Part shown: piece by piece, positions 1 to 7,753 of the stretch
How the letters are laid out: the number at the start of each line of letters is the position of its first letter
Numbering within the stretch: position 1 is the first letter of the stretch
Assembly: GCA_040877875.1 (NCBI GenBank)
Contig: JBBDNC010000123.1
Coordinates: forward strand, 1 to 18,353
Length of the DNA stretch: 18,353 nt
Origin: JBBDNC01 sp040877875
GTDB lineage: Bacteria; Bacteroidota; Rhodothermia; Balneolales; Balneolaceae
Direction: 5' to 3'
Notes under the pieces: generated by a model
What the model saw: the letters and a program-made list of their open reading frames with translations, nothing else
Told to the model about the DNA's origin: nothing
The model's database searches: none
Made by a program: the position numbers and the translations under genes

Positions 1-548
1 TTGGCGATCTCAGCAATGGCACCGGCCATCTCCACACCGGTGGGACCACCTCCGACAACCACAAATGTGAGATAGGGTTCCCGCAGTTTGGGGTCGTCGA
101 TCTGTTCAGCCTCTTCAAGCGATAACAAAATCCGTTCTCTGACACGCAGGGCATCCCCGATCGACTTGAGTCCGGGCGCGTGCTTCTCCCAGGAATCATT
201 GCCGAAATAGTTGTACCCGGACCCTGGAGCCAGGATCAGTTCATCATAGGTGATCGTTCGTCCGTCCGCCAAGAGGAGATTTTTGTGATCGGCGTCTACC
301 TTTTCAACCTCTCCCAACAAGACACTCACATTTGAATATTTTCCGACAATGGCCCGAATCGGGGCGGCGATATCGCCGGGAGAAAGCGCAGCCGTAGCTA
401 CCTGGTATAGCAGAGGCTGAAACAGGTGATGGTTAGACTTGTCGATGAGGGTGACCCTGGCATCCGATTTTCGCAATTCCCGGGCCGCGGAAATTCCTCC
501 GAATCCGCCGCCTACAATCACTATATGCCTTCGTTTTTCATGATTCAT
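1..548 (-). CDS. Type II NADH dehydrogenase / FAD-dependent NAD(P) oxidoreductase, N-terminal part
   Basis: Seen: from ATG 548 the minus strand is open to the window edge, giving 182 codons. The start reads MNHEKRRHIVIVGGGFGGISA, with the FAD-binding glycine motif at residues 13-18. A run LFQPLLYQVATAALSPGDIA follows, and a second dinucleotide-binding motif GGGPTGVEMAG lies at the window edge. Known: this order of motifs is typical of NDH-2 (non-proton-pumping NADH:quinone oxidoreductase), a monotopic inner-membrane protein that passes electrons from NADH through FAD to quinone. The C-terminal half and membrane anchor lie outside the window, so quinone specificity cannot be judged. A GGAG sequence (553-556) sits 4 bases before the start, which falls inside the end of the upstream DUF488 gene, so the two are probably co-transcribed and translationally coupled. 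A related sulfide:quinone reductase is less likely because of the QPLLYQVATAALSP signature. Confidence 0.88.
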   Translation of the reverse strand, partial: MNHEKRRHIVIVGGGFGGISAARELRKSDARVTLIDKSNHHLFQPLLYQVATAALSPGDIAAPIRAIVGKYSNVSVLLGEVEKVDADHKNLLLADGRTITYDELILAPGSGYNYFGNDSWEKHAPGLKSIGDALRVRERILLSLEEAEQIDDPKLREPYLTFVVVGGGPTGVEMAGAIAEIA

Positions 549-900
549 ATCTCTCCAGAAACTCTTTTAAAACAATCGCATGATTGTGTGTCTCATCCTT
601 CGCTGCATACAGAAGCGTAACATTCTGATTTTCAGCAATATCAAGTAACTTTTCAACCGGCTCAGGCTTTTCGGCCAGCTCATGTTCATACCGCTTTTTG
701 AATTCTTCAAACTTATCCGGATCGTGATCAAACCATTTTCGCGGTTCCGGCGAGGGGGTGATCTCTTTCATCCACTCATCCAGTTGGGCGGCCTCTTTCG
801 ATACACCTCTCGGCCATAACCGGTCTACCAGCACCCGGTAGCCGTCATCGTCAGCCGGCTCTTCATAAATTCGCTTGATTTGAAAATTGTGATCCGTCAT
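538..900 (-). CDS. DUF488 family protein (YeaO-like)
   Basis: This is a 120-residue soluble protein that matches the DUF488 family over its full length. Recognisable family motifs are RVLVDRLWPRG (22-32), ITPSPEPRKWFDHDP (47-61) and TLLYAAKDETHNHA (95-108). No biochemical function is established for the family that would justify a specific name; a link to stress or anion handling has only been suggested from gene context. Its last codons overlap the start of the NADH dehydrogenase gene by 11 bases in another frame, so the pair probably forms an operon. There is no good Shine-Dalgarno sequence before ATG 900. Family membership is secure; the role is unknown. Confidence 0.88.
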   Translation of the reverse strand: MTDHNFQIKRIYEEPADDDGYRVLVDRLWPRGVSKEAAQLDEWMKEITPSPEPRKWFDHDPDKFEEFKKRYEHELAEKPEPVEKLLDIAENQNVTLLYAAKDETHNHAIVLKEFLERYES

Positions 901-931
901 GATACCAATAACACCTATACTTTTATCTCTC

Positions 932-1036
932 CTATAGATTAAAATCCGAGGGTTTTACCTGCTCAGGTGCTAAATCAGTTCGTTTTTTTGACATTTCGGG
1001 TGTCGCTGGCGGAAATACCTGGTGTTGATCACTCAT
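932..1036 (-). CDS. possible small ORF, 34 codons, unrecognised
   Basis: An ATG at 1036 opens a 34-codon frame ending with TAG at 932, in the gap between metE and DUF488 and on the same strand. The product is hydrophilic and proline-containing (it begins MSDQHQVFPPATPEMSKK and ends DLAPEQVKPSDFNL). It has no membrane segment or signal peptide. There is no clear Shine-Dalgarno sequence, but several neighbours also lack one. It could be a true small protein, a remnant of a longer gene (LAPEQVK resembles a short motif in carboxymuconolactone decarboxylase-like proteins, too short to be evidence), or chance. It ends 31 bases before the DUF488 start, so a leader-peptide role is possible. Low confidence. 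Confidence 0.22.
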   Translation of the reverse strand: MSDQHQVFPPATPEMSKKRTDLAPEQVKPSDFNL

Positions 1037-1073
1037 GGTTTTTAATGTTTTGAATGGTTCAGATTAATATTTG

Positions 1074-1110
1074 TGAATGACGCATAGGAGCACTCTCATT
1101 CATTTTTTTT
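1074..1110 (+). other. hairpin followed by T-tract
   Basis: Arms TGAATGA (1074-1080) and TCATTCA (1096-1102) enclose a 15-base loop. In the plus direction they are followed by eight Ts (1103-1110). This is the shape of a weak intrinsic terminator, but it faces the plus strand, where no gene ends nearby. In the minus direction, just after metE, the tract is A-rich and would not terminate well. It may be a 3' structure of the metE message. Confidence 0.3.
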
Positions 1111-1113
1111 GGT

Positions 1114-3465
1114 TTAGCTTGATTCAACTGTGCCCTGGGTAATATTTTCACGCATCTTTTTTGCTGCTTTCACCATGTTTTTCAGGGAGGGCAAGGTCTC
1201 TTTCCAATTTCGGGTTTTGAGTCCGCAATCAGGATTGACCCAAATTTGTGAGGGTTCCAGTACATCCACCGTTTTTTCCAGGAGTGCTGTCATTTCTTCT
1301 GCAGAAGGAATACGAGGAGAATGAATATCATAGACACCCGGACCAATTTCATTGGGATAATCGAACTCTGCAAAAGCTTCAAGCAGTTCCATATCCGACC
1401 GTGATGACTCCATGGAGATGACATCCGCATCCAGGCGTGCGATGTGTTCAATGATATCATTAAACTCCGAATAACACATATGTGTATGAACCTGAGTTTT
1501 ATCCTCAACCACCGTGGAAGCCATACGAAAGGCATCTACCGCCCATTTCAGGTAGCTATCCCAGTCGCTGCGATGCAGCGGGAGTCCCTCCCGGAAGGCC
1601 GGCTCATCAATTTGAATAGCCTGTATGCCGGCTGCTTCCAGATCTTTCACCTCGTCACGAATCGCCAAAGCAATCTGTTTTGCCGTTTCGGACTGGGGCT
1701 GGTCGTCCCGTGGGAAAGACCACTGCAGAATGGTTACCGGACCAGTGAGCATTCCTTTTACAGGTTTATCAGTCAGCGATTGTGCGTAGGTTGACCACCG
1801 TACAGTAACAGGCTCCGGACGATGGACATCACCGTAGATAATAGGTGGTTTCACACCTCTTGTACCATAGCTTTGCACCCAGCCATTGCGTGTAAAAGCA
1901 AAGCCTGCAAACTGCTCACCAAAGTATTCCACCATATCATTGCGTTCGAATTCGCCGTGCACCAGCAGATCCAGGCCAATCTCTTCCTGCTTTTTGATCA
2001 ATCCGGCTATCGCCTCCTTGATATTCTGCTCATATTCTTCTTTTGACAGGTTCCCCTTATGGTAATCGGCTCGCCATTGACGAACCTCTTTGGTTTGCGG
2101 GAAAGACCCGATCGTTGTAGTAGGAAATAATTCCGGTAAATCCAGATGTTTTTGCTGTGCGTTTTTGCGTTCTTCGTAGGGATGATCCCGATGAAGTAAT
2201 CCGTCATTCAGGTTGTTCATGCGCTGCTGAACGCCGGGATTGTGAACTAATACAGATTCTCTCTTATCGGCAAGGTCGGCCTGGTGTTCATCAACCCGTT
2301 CTTGCTCACTGGATGTTAACGAATCGTCTTTTAACTTTTTCAGCAGTGTGAGCTCCTCCAGCTTCTGGTTGGCGAAAGCCATCCAGCGTTTGACTTGTCT
2401 GGGCAGTGTGGTCTCATCCGTTTCCAGGCCCAGATCCACCGGGCAATGGAGCAACGAACATGAAGGCGCTATCCAAAGACGGTCATCCCCGATTTTTTCC
2501 TCAGCCCGTTGAATAACTTCTGCTGCTGTTTGAAGGTCTGTCTTCCAGATATTGCGTCCGTCAATCAGGCCCAAAGATAACGTTTGAGTTTCACCAAGCC
2601 TGGTAAGGACGTCATCAAGCTGGCCGGGGGCTTCGACTACATCAATGTGAAGCCCCTCTACCGGCAAACCGCAAGCCAGCTCCGTATTCTCGCCGAGTCC
2701 TTCGAAATAGGTTGTCAACAGCAGGTTCAGCTCTCCGCGTTCTTGATTCAACGAACTATAAGTTTCTTGAAATGCAGTCTTTGCCTTATCATCAAGATCG
2801 AGAGACAGGAATGGCTCTTCGATCTGAACCCAATCCACGCCCATATTTTCGAGTTTCATCAGGATTTCCTGATATACGGGTACCAGCTTATCCAGCAGAT
2901 CCAATCGGTGAAACTCTCCAGAATCGTCCTTCTCTTTTCCTAACAACAAAAAACTCACAGGGCCGATAAGCACCGGCTTGGTAACGATGCCTTCCGATTT
3001 TGCCTCTTCATACTCGTCAAAAACTTTAGAGGAGAGACATTGAAAGCTCTGATCGGGCGAAAATTCAGGCACGATATAATGGTAATTGGTATTAAACCAC
3101 TTGGTCATTTCCATGGCCGGGATATCGTGCTTTGCATCCTGCAGCCCGCGCGCCATGGCAAAATAGGTATCAATGGGGTAGCTTTGAGATTCATCATCTT
3201 CCCGGTGAATTAGTTCCCGGAAGCGTTCAGGAACAGCCCCAACCAGCAACGCCGTATCAAGCACTTGATCATACAGTGAAAAATCATTCGATGGGGTGAG
3301 GTCAATACCGGCTTTTTTCTGTTTTTTCCATTGCGTCATCCGAAGGGTTTCAGCGGTTTTAACCAGCTCGGATTTATTTATATCGTCCTTCCAATAGGAT
3401 TCTATTACTTTCTTTAATTGTCTTTCACTACCTATTCGCGGATATCCAAGATTGTGTGTCAGCAT
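1114..3465 (-). CDS. metE: Cobalamin-independent methionine synthase MetE
   Basis: 5-methyltetrahydropteroyltriglutamate-homocysteine methyltransferase makes methionine from homocysteine in the cytoplasm without B12. The protein has 783 residues from ATG 3465, starting MLTHNLGYPRIG as in other MetE proteins. An in-frame TTG two codons upstream (3471) is less likely. The zinc ligands are visible: H662 and C664 in VHTHMCYSEF, E686 in ISMESSRSD and C747 in NPDCGLKTR. Their spacing is the same as H641/C643/E665/C726 of E. coli MetE, with a constant +21 offset, so the catalytic barrel is intact. The extra length sits mainly in a charged linker between the two barrels (around LKDDSLTSSEQERVDEHQ) and a short C-terminal tail. 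The gene lies 154 bases downstream of the thioesterase and has a structured leader (see 3516-3607). No second methionine gene is visible nearby. Confidence 0.97.
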   Translation of the reverse strand: MLTHNLGYPRIGSERQLKKVIESYWKDDINKSELVKTAETLRMTQWKKQKKAGIDLTPSNDFSLYDQVLDTALLVGAVPERFRELIHREDDESQSYPIDTYFAMARGLQDAKHDIPAMEMTKWFNTNYHYIVPEFSPDQSFQCLSSKVFDEYEEAKSEGIVTKPVLIGPVSFLLLGKEKDDSGEFHRLDLLDKLVPVYQEILMKLENMGVDWVQIEEPFLSLDLDDKAKTAFQETYSSLNQERGELNLLLTTYFEGLGENTELACGLPVEGLHIDVVEAPGQLDDVLTRLGETQTLSLGLIDGRNIWKTDLQTAAEVIQRAEEKIGDDRLWIAPSCSLLHCPVDLGLETDETTLPRQVKRWMAFANQKLEELTLLKKLKDDSLTSSEQERVDEHQADLADKRESVLVHNPGVQQRMNNLNDGLLHRDHPYEERKNAQQKHLDLPELFPTTTIGSFPQTKEVRQWRADYHKGNLSKEEYEQNIKEAIAGLIKKQEEIGLDLLVHGEFERNDMVEYFGEQFAGFAFTRNGWVQSYGTRGVKPPIIYGDVHRPEPVTVRWSTYAQSLTDKPVKGMLTGPVTILQWSFPRDDQPQSETAKQIALAIRDEVKDLEAAGIQAIQIDEPAFREGLPLHRSDWDSYLKWAVDAFRMASTVVEDKTQVHTHMCYSEFNDIIEHIARLDADVISMESSRSDMELLEAFAEFDYPNEIGPGVYDIHSPRIPSAEEMTALLEKTVDVLEPSQIWVNPDCGLKTRNWKETLPSLKNMVKAAKKMRENITQGTVESS

Positions 3466-3515
3466 GCTCAATATTTTTTGCGAGATTAATTATTTTAATG
3501 CAAAGGGTCGATTCT

Positions 3516-3607
3516 TTCCGTCAGCCGACGGAAGATTAAGAAGGTGTCCCCTTAGAATGTTCTGTTTCGGAACATGGTTTACACCTGTTCCGGCTTTGCC
3601 GTCAGGT
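3516..3607 (-). promoter_or_regulatory. structured leader upstream of metE with two competing helices
   Basis: Read on the minus strand, the gap between the thioesterase stop and the metE start contains several helices. An outer pair ACCTG/CAGGT (3603-3607 with 3583-3587) encloses a CGGC-AAA-GCCG hairpin (3591-3601). A pair GGTGT/ACACC (3581-3585 with 3543-3547) encloses ATGTTC/GAACAT (3557-3575). A third hairpin, TTCCGTC/GACGGAA, lies at 3516-3533, about 50 bases before the metE ATG. The first two outer helices share bases 3583-3585 and cannot form together, as in an attenuator or riboswitch. No known methionine or B12 riboswitch consensus was recognised. Regulatory function is an inference. 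Confidence 0.35.
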
Positions 3608-3619
3608 TTTCTTTTTAAT

Positions 3620-4357
3620 TTATTCACGATCTTTCCAAAAAGTTCTTGCTGTTGAACATACCTGTTTACTATCAAGATCTCTTATGGTATGAAGGAAAGT
3701 TTTTTCCCCGTTTTCAGGTTCAGTTAATGACTCAATGGTATGGCCATAGTGCGCTTCTCCTACAAAATGCCCGTCTATGGAATTCAGATAACAATTATTT
3801 ACGATTTCATCAGGTATGGACTCCATAGCCCATTGCAAATATCTTAAATTGTTTACATGCTCGTTTGAATCCATATCAAACCGATGGACTAAAAATTGGT
3901 TGCTGTAGATGGCTTCATCTATTACTTCAATTTTCAAATTATCCATTTGAATGGATTCCTCCGGATGAACCGCCCACTGCTTTCTCATCTCCTCGAAAAT
4001 CCGCGCAGGCCTTCTTCTATTAATATCAAAAAATAGCCAAAAGCCTTTAGCCCTTCCGATGATGCTGCCAGCCTCATCCAAAATGAGATTTTCTCTTGTT
4101 CCCCTGAATGTTGTCAGCTCAGACAGCCAGGTTTTGATGGTAATTTTTTCTTTATATGCGGGATAACGATCCATCACCATGCGTCCCGACAGCAATACCC
4201 ATCCGATCCCTTTTTCAAGCAGATCATATAAACTGTGGCCAATGGACAGGCAATGATCTGCCGCTGTCTCTTCGAGCAGTGTCAGGATGGTTACAGGAGT
4301 AGCTTCTCCATGCACTCCCATCTCGAAATATCTTAAATCAAACTGGTTTTCAAACAT
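3620..4357 (-). CDS. Acyl-ACP thioesterase (FatA/FatB-like, double hotdog)
   Basis: This enzyme hydrolyses acyl-ACP thioesters to release free fatty acids in the cytoplasm. The 245-residue protein has the two hotdog repeats of the family. The N-terminal one contains LLEETAADHCLSIG (27-40) and GIGWVLLSGRMVMDRYP (50-66). The C-terminal one has FDMDSNEHVNNLRYLQWAME (160-179). The proposed catalytic set of plant FatB is present: D163, N165 and H167 in DSNEH, and E201, which lies 34 residues after the His as in FatB. No transit or signal peptide is seen. The gene stands between a repeat-rich gap and metE and has no fatty-acid genes next to it, so chain-length preference cannot be told. The family call is firm. 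Confidence 0.9.
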   Translation of the reverse strand: MFENQFDLRYFEMGVHGEATPVTILTLLEETAADHCLSIGHSLYDLLEKGIGWVLLSGRMVMDRYPAYKEKITIKTWLSELTTFRGTRENLILDEAGSIIGRAKGFWLFFDINRRRPARIFEEMRKQWAVHPEESIQMDNLKIEVIDEAIYSNQFLVHRFDMDSNEHVNNLRYLQWAMESIPDEIVNNCYLNSIDGHFVGEAHYGHTIESLTEPENGEKTFLHTIRDLDSKQVCSTARTFWKDRE

Positions 4358-4439
4358 TATTTATTGCAGTTATGGGTTATTGAGTTCCGTAAAGTTTTTG
4401 CAGACTTTCATTAAAACAATTTTAAGTGAATTATTTACA

Positions 4440-4490
4440 TGACAGCAATCCCGGTGTACTTACCGGAATTCCGTCAGCGTCAGGTACTAT
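4440..4490 (+). repeat. degenerate copy A of a hairpin repeat
   Basis: This copy reads TGACAGC, then CCCG, a short spacer, CGGAATTCC, GTCAGCGTC, then AGG and TACTA. The same landmarks in the same order and orientation occur at 4669-4734. It contains its own inverted pair CCGGT/ACCGG (4451-4466). The shared ends with changed centres suggest copies of one small structured element rather than chance. Confidence 0.5.
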
Positions 4491-4668
4491 TTAGTATTAA
4501 TCTCTCAAAAAATCATTACACCTTCCAATCGACGCCGACAGGGCCACGTATTTCGGTTATCCCTGTTTTCCTGGGTTTGGATTCTCGTTCATTCATATTT
4601 AAAAAATCGAATTTTTTCTCTTGTGTCATGTTAATCCTGTTTTTTGTGTGTAAAATTTATATACGACC

Positions 4669-4734
4669 TGACAGCGTGCCCGATTCCGAGATTTCGGAGC
4701 GAGTTCCTGTCAGCGTCGGACGTTCAGGGTACTA
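4669..4734 (+). repeat. copy B of the hairpin repeat
   Basis: CTGACAG (4668-4674) and CTGTCAG (4707-4713) form an inverted pair around a smaller TCCGA/TCGGA pair. The flank GTCAGCGTC...AGGGTACTA matches copy A with a 7-base insertion. It also takes part in longer symmetry with the hairpin at 4773-4798. It resembles palindromic intergenic repeats (REP-like), but the family is not recognised. Confidence 0.5.
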
Positions 4735-4772
4735 ATTTCATTATGCCAATTTCAGGCTCTTAATCCGCAACG

Positions 4773-4798
4773 CTGACAGATCCAGTGGGTTCTGTCAG
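4773..4798. repeat. perfect 8-bp inverted repeat, part of a larger symmetric element
   Basis: CTGACAGA (4773-4780) and TCTGTCAG (4791-4798) pair perfectly, with two further C-G pairs across one mismatch and an AGTG loop. On a larger scale, ACCTGACAG at 4666-4674 mirrors CTGTCAGGT at 4792-4800, and CTGTCAGCGT at 4707-4716 mirrors ACGCTGACAG at 4770-4779. The whole 4666-4800 block is therefore nested symmetric, like a small MITE-like or REP-pair element. It lies just downstream of the PrpD-family gene and could act in transcript ending, but no T-tract follows. Confidence 0.55.
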
Positions 4799-4829
4799 GT
4801 TGCTCATTCAACCTGAGCATCAGGTTAAT

Positions 4830-6203
4830 TTAACTTCCTGCCTTTAACCTTACTTTTTCCAGCAGCGCCATCAATTCAGAAACTGAGTGGTTTTCAAAAT
4901 TCTGAACCATCTCGATGATCTGTTTCCGAAGCTCGCCAGTCGTGTAGGGCTTCGCCAGCCCCTCGAATTTCTGAATGATCGTGTCCCAGCTCATTGGCCG
5001 GGTGTGAAATCCTTCGTAATCGGCTTTCTCGATTGAGTGGGCATAACCATTTTTCAGGTGTAACGTCATCTTCAGCGGCACTTCATCCGGGAACCGGTCG
5101 CTGTACACTTGTTTTGGTGTAACGTTTACTTTTTGAAGCAACTCTTGGATATCGTCCGCCTCAATCCGCTCTTTTTTATACTGTTCAGGCATTACCTGTC
5201 CGTCGAGCAGAGCGGCCGATACCATATACTGCAGGCTGTGGTCTGCCTCTTCTTTGGTGCGGACGATTGTCTTATCACCCTCCTCACCGCCGCCGATAAT
5301 ATGGTAGGCAACATCAAAGATTTCAATGTCGATTTTCTCCACATCTTCGGCGGTAAACCCGTGCTTTTCTTTCAGCTCAATCATCCCTTCAATAGACGAC
5401 TGCGAATGGATCTCCGCATTGTACTTTTTGATGATGGTTCGGGTAACTCGTTCCAGGTCTTCGTTCTCCCAATCGATGGAAAACTCTCCGGCAATGGCAT
5501 CCATAAATCCCTTGTTGCCTTCAAATACAGCGGGCGGACCTGTAATTCCGTACTTTGCCAGCAGCGTTGCATGGGTTCCGCCAAACGCAGTGTGGGGGTA
5601 GGCAAGCCCTTTCCAGTTGGAGAGCGCCCCGGTTCGTGTCACACGAAGGGCATTCAGTGCCGTGCCGGATATTGCTACGGCATTGGCAGTTTGATCATCA
5701 TCCAGACCAAGCGCTTTGGAAACTCCGGCGGCAACGGCATAGGAACCCTGTGTGGTGTGATCAAATCCCTTGTTGCGCACCGGCGCTTCATCACTCAGCC
5801 GGCATTGCACCTGGTAGGCAACGGCCAGCGCCGTTAAAAAATCTTTCCCATTCAGGCCTGTTGTTTCCCTGGCCGCGAGAATGGATCCGATGTTATCGCT
5901 CGGATGGCAGGTTTCGCCTTTGGCCATGTAGCTGTCGTTAAAGTCGAGATATCGCACCAGGGCGCTGTTATAAAGTGCAGCGCGGTCGGGGGTGGTTTTA
6001 CCGCCGCCAATCAGCGTGCTCATTTCTGAACCGCCAAAATCTTCAATCATGTTCCGAATCGCTTTTACCGGGGGACCTTCTATCGCCCCGATTGCGGTAC
6101 CAAGGGAATCGAGCAGCCGTATCTTAAGCTGCTTTATGGCTTCGTCCGACAGTTGTTCAAATGTTGCTTCATTAACAAAGGTTGCTAATTGATGTACAAT
6201 CAT
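4830..6203 (-). CDS. MmgE/PrpD family protein
   Basis: The 457-residue protein has full family length. Family signatures include LLDSLGTAIGA (31-40), YLDFNDSYMAKGETCHPSDN (85-104, containing the conserved DFND and HPSD), and GFDHTTQGSYAVAAG. A late MVSAALLDGQV segment corresponds to the usual substrate-pocket region. The family includes 2-methylcitrate dehydratase (PrpD), cis-aconitate decarboxylase and iminodisuccinate epimerase, so the reaction cannot be fixed from sequence. No prpB, prpC or acnD homologue lies in the window, which weakens a simple methylcitrate-cycle assignment. A good ribosome binding site (GAGGTAGGT) precedes ATG 6203. It follows gdhA on the same strand after 111 bases, so it may have its own promoter. 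A cytoplasmic enzyme is expected. Confidence 0.85.
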   Translation of the reverse strand: MIVHQLATFVNEATFEQLSDEAIKQLKIRLLDSLGTAIGAIEGPPVKAIRNMIEDFGGSEMSTLIGGGKTTPDRAALYNSALVRYLDFNDSYMAKGETCHPSDNIGSILAARETTGLNGKDFLTALAVAYQVQCRLSDEAPVRNKGFDHTTQGSYAVAAGVSKALGLDDDQTANAVAISGTALNALRVTRTGALSNWKGLAYPHTAFGGTHATLLAKYGITGPPAVFEGNKGFMDAIAGEFSIDWENEDLERVTRTIIKKYNAEIHSQSSIEGMIELKEKHGFTAEDVEKIDIEIFDVAYHIIGGGEEGDKTIVRTKEEADHSLQYMVSAALLDGQVMPEQYKKERIEADDIQELLQKVNVTPKQVYSDRFPDEVPLKMTLHLKNGYAHSIEKADYEGFHTRPMSWDTIIQKFEGLAKPYTTGELRKQIIEMVQNFENHSVSELMALLEKVRLKAGS

Positions 6204-6314
6204 ACTACCTACCTCTACGTGCCGGTTTTGAAAATTCAGATGAATTCAGATTAATGACTAGTGATATATTGGGTTTAAGACTCATAATTCTCTTTATATA
6301 CCAAATTTTTTAAT

Positions 6315-7715
6315 TCAGACAATGCCTTGCTGGAGCATGGCATCAGCCACTTTTAAGAATCCTGCTTTATTGGCCCCTTTGATATAATGGGTGGTTCCGT
6401 CTGCCTCACCGTGAGTAATGCATTGCGAATGGATATTACTCATAATATCCTGGAGCCTGTTATCCACTTCCGCCCGTGACCATTGTGTGTGCATGCTATT
6501 TTGAGCCATCTCTAACTGTGATACCGCTACCCCACCGGCATTGGCTGCTTTTCCTGGGCCGAACAGCAGATTGTTCTCCAGAAAAACTTGCACGGCTTTC
6601 GACTGACAGGGCTTGTTGGCCCCCTCTGCTACACACAGGCAACCGTTGTCAACCAGTGCAAGGGCATCTTCTTCGTCAATTTCGTTTTCAGTGGCACACG
6701 GGAGAGCAATATCACAGGGGATATTCCAGGGGGGGCGGTTCTCCAGGTAGGTAACCTCGTATTTTTCTGCATATTCGCGGATGCGGCCACGTTTTACATT
6801 TTTAAGATGTTTCACATACGCCAGCTTCTCTTCATTCAGCCCTTCCGGATCATAAATGGTGCCATCGGAGTCCGATAATGAGACCACTTTGCCCCCCAAC
6901 TGGAGCGATTTCTCCGCTGCAAATTGGGCCACATTTCCGGAACCGGAGATGGTAATAGTATGCCCGTTTAGATTTTTACCCTGAGCTTGAAGCATTTCAT
7001 TGACAAAATAGACCAACCCATAACCGGTTGCTTCCGGACGCAACAGGCTTCCGCCGGACTCGACACTCTTGCCGGTCATTACACCGTTAAACTCATTCCT
7101 CAGCCTCTTGTACTGGCCAAACAGGTATCCGATCTCGCGGCTGCCGACCCCGATATCTCCGGCTGGTATATCTGTGGCCGGGCCAATATACCGATACAAC
7201 TCCGTCATAAAGGATTGACAAAATCGCATGACTTCCGTTTCTGATTTCCCCTTGGGGTCAAAATCAGATCCACCCTTTGCGCCACCGATTGGAAGCGTAG
7301 TCAAACTGTTTTTGAAGGTCTGTTCAAATGCAAGGAATTTGAGTATGTCCAGATTTACGGATGGATGGAAGCGTAATCCACCTTTGTACGGACCGATCGC
7401 TGAATTGAACTCTACCCGGTATCCACGATTAATATGAACATTTCCCTGGTCATCGGTCCAGGGCACACGAAACATGATTACCCGTTCCGGTTCGGTAAGC
7501 CGTTCTAAAATATTTGAATGCAAATATTTGGGATGTTTATCCAGCAGCTCCCATACGGAATCAATGACCTCTTTAACAGCTTCATAAAATTCAATTTCAC
7601 CGGGATTTTTTTCTTTGACTCTTCTGAGAAAGGTTTCTATAGAATTGTAGCCTACAGTCCCATTTGTTTTAAGTACTGATTTATCTATTGTGTCAGGTTT
7701 TAATTTTTCTTCCAT
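6315..7715 (-). CDS. gdhA: NADP-type glutamate dehydrogenase GdhA
   Basis: This enzyme assimilates ammonium by converting 2-oxoglutarate to glutamate. The 466-residue protein matches the hexameric GdhA family throughout. Substrate and catalytic lysines are visible at K111 (GPYKGG), K135 (FKNSL) and K147 (LPIGGAKGGSDFDPKGKS), with D187 in PAGDIGVG. The Rossmann motif SGSGNVAQFAAEK begins at 257. NADP use is inferred from the family type, not proved. It is about 19 residues longer than E. coli GdhA, nearly all at the N-terminus (MEEKLKPDTIDKSVLKTNG). It starts 38 bases after the stop of the SufR-like regulator gene, which suggests co-transcription, and it lacks a clear ribosome binding site. 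The placement could link ammonium assimilation to Fe-S status. Confidence 0.95.
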   Translation of the reverse strand: MEEKLKPDTIDKSVLKTNGTVGYNSIETFLRRVKEKNPGEIEFYEAVKEVIDSVWELLDKHPKYLHSNILERLTEPERVIMFRVPWTDDQGNVHINRGYRVEFNSAIGPYKGGLRFHPSVNLDILKFLAFEQTFKNSLTTLPIGGAKGGSDFDPKGKSETEVMRFCQSFMTELYRYIGPATDIPAGDIGVGSREIGYLFGQYKRLRNEFNGVMTGKSVESGGSLLRPEATGYGLVYFVNEMLQAQGKNLNGHTITISGSGNVAQFAAEKSLQLGGKVVSLSDSDGTIYDPEGLNEEKLAYVKHLKNVKRGRIREYAEKYEVTYLENRPPWNIPCDIALPCATENEIDEEDALALVDNGCLCVAEGANKPCQSKAVQVFLENNLLFGPGKAANAGGVAVSQLEMAQNSMHTQWSRAEVDNRLQDIMSNIHSQCITHGEADGTTHYIKGANKAGFLKVADAMLQQGIV

Positions 7716-7753
7716 CGGGAAAAGTGGTGTTAGGATAATGTTTCAGTAATTAG

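Larger units (their letters stand above)
4358..4829. other. intergenic stretch with hairpin repeats, no gene
   Basis: No convincing coding frame occupies this 472-base gap between the PrpD-family gene and the thioesterase. It is AT-rich apart from several islands carrying the motif CTGTCAGCGT or its complement. These islands form the repeat elements listed separately (4440-4490, 4669-4734, 4773-4798). A promoter for the thioesterase is expected in the high-coordinate-adjacent part near 4358-4430, but no clear consensus was identified. Confidence 0.6.

Noticed and set aside
3543..3607. Cobalamin or SAM riboswitch before metE
   Set aside because: GGTGTAAACC resembles part of the cobalamin riboswitch core, but the flanking conserved boxes and the 3' GGAGACC element are missing, and no SAM-I or SAH consensus is seen. 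Left as an unclassified structured leader.
5109..5837. Long plus-strand frame (242 codons) inside the PrpD-family gene
   Set aside because: It is the antisense shadow of a well-supported gene, and its product has no recognisable domain.
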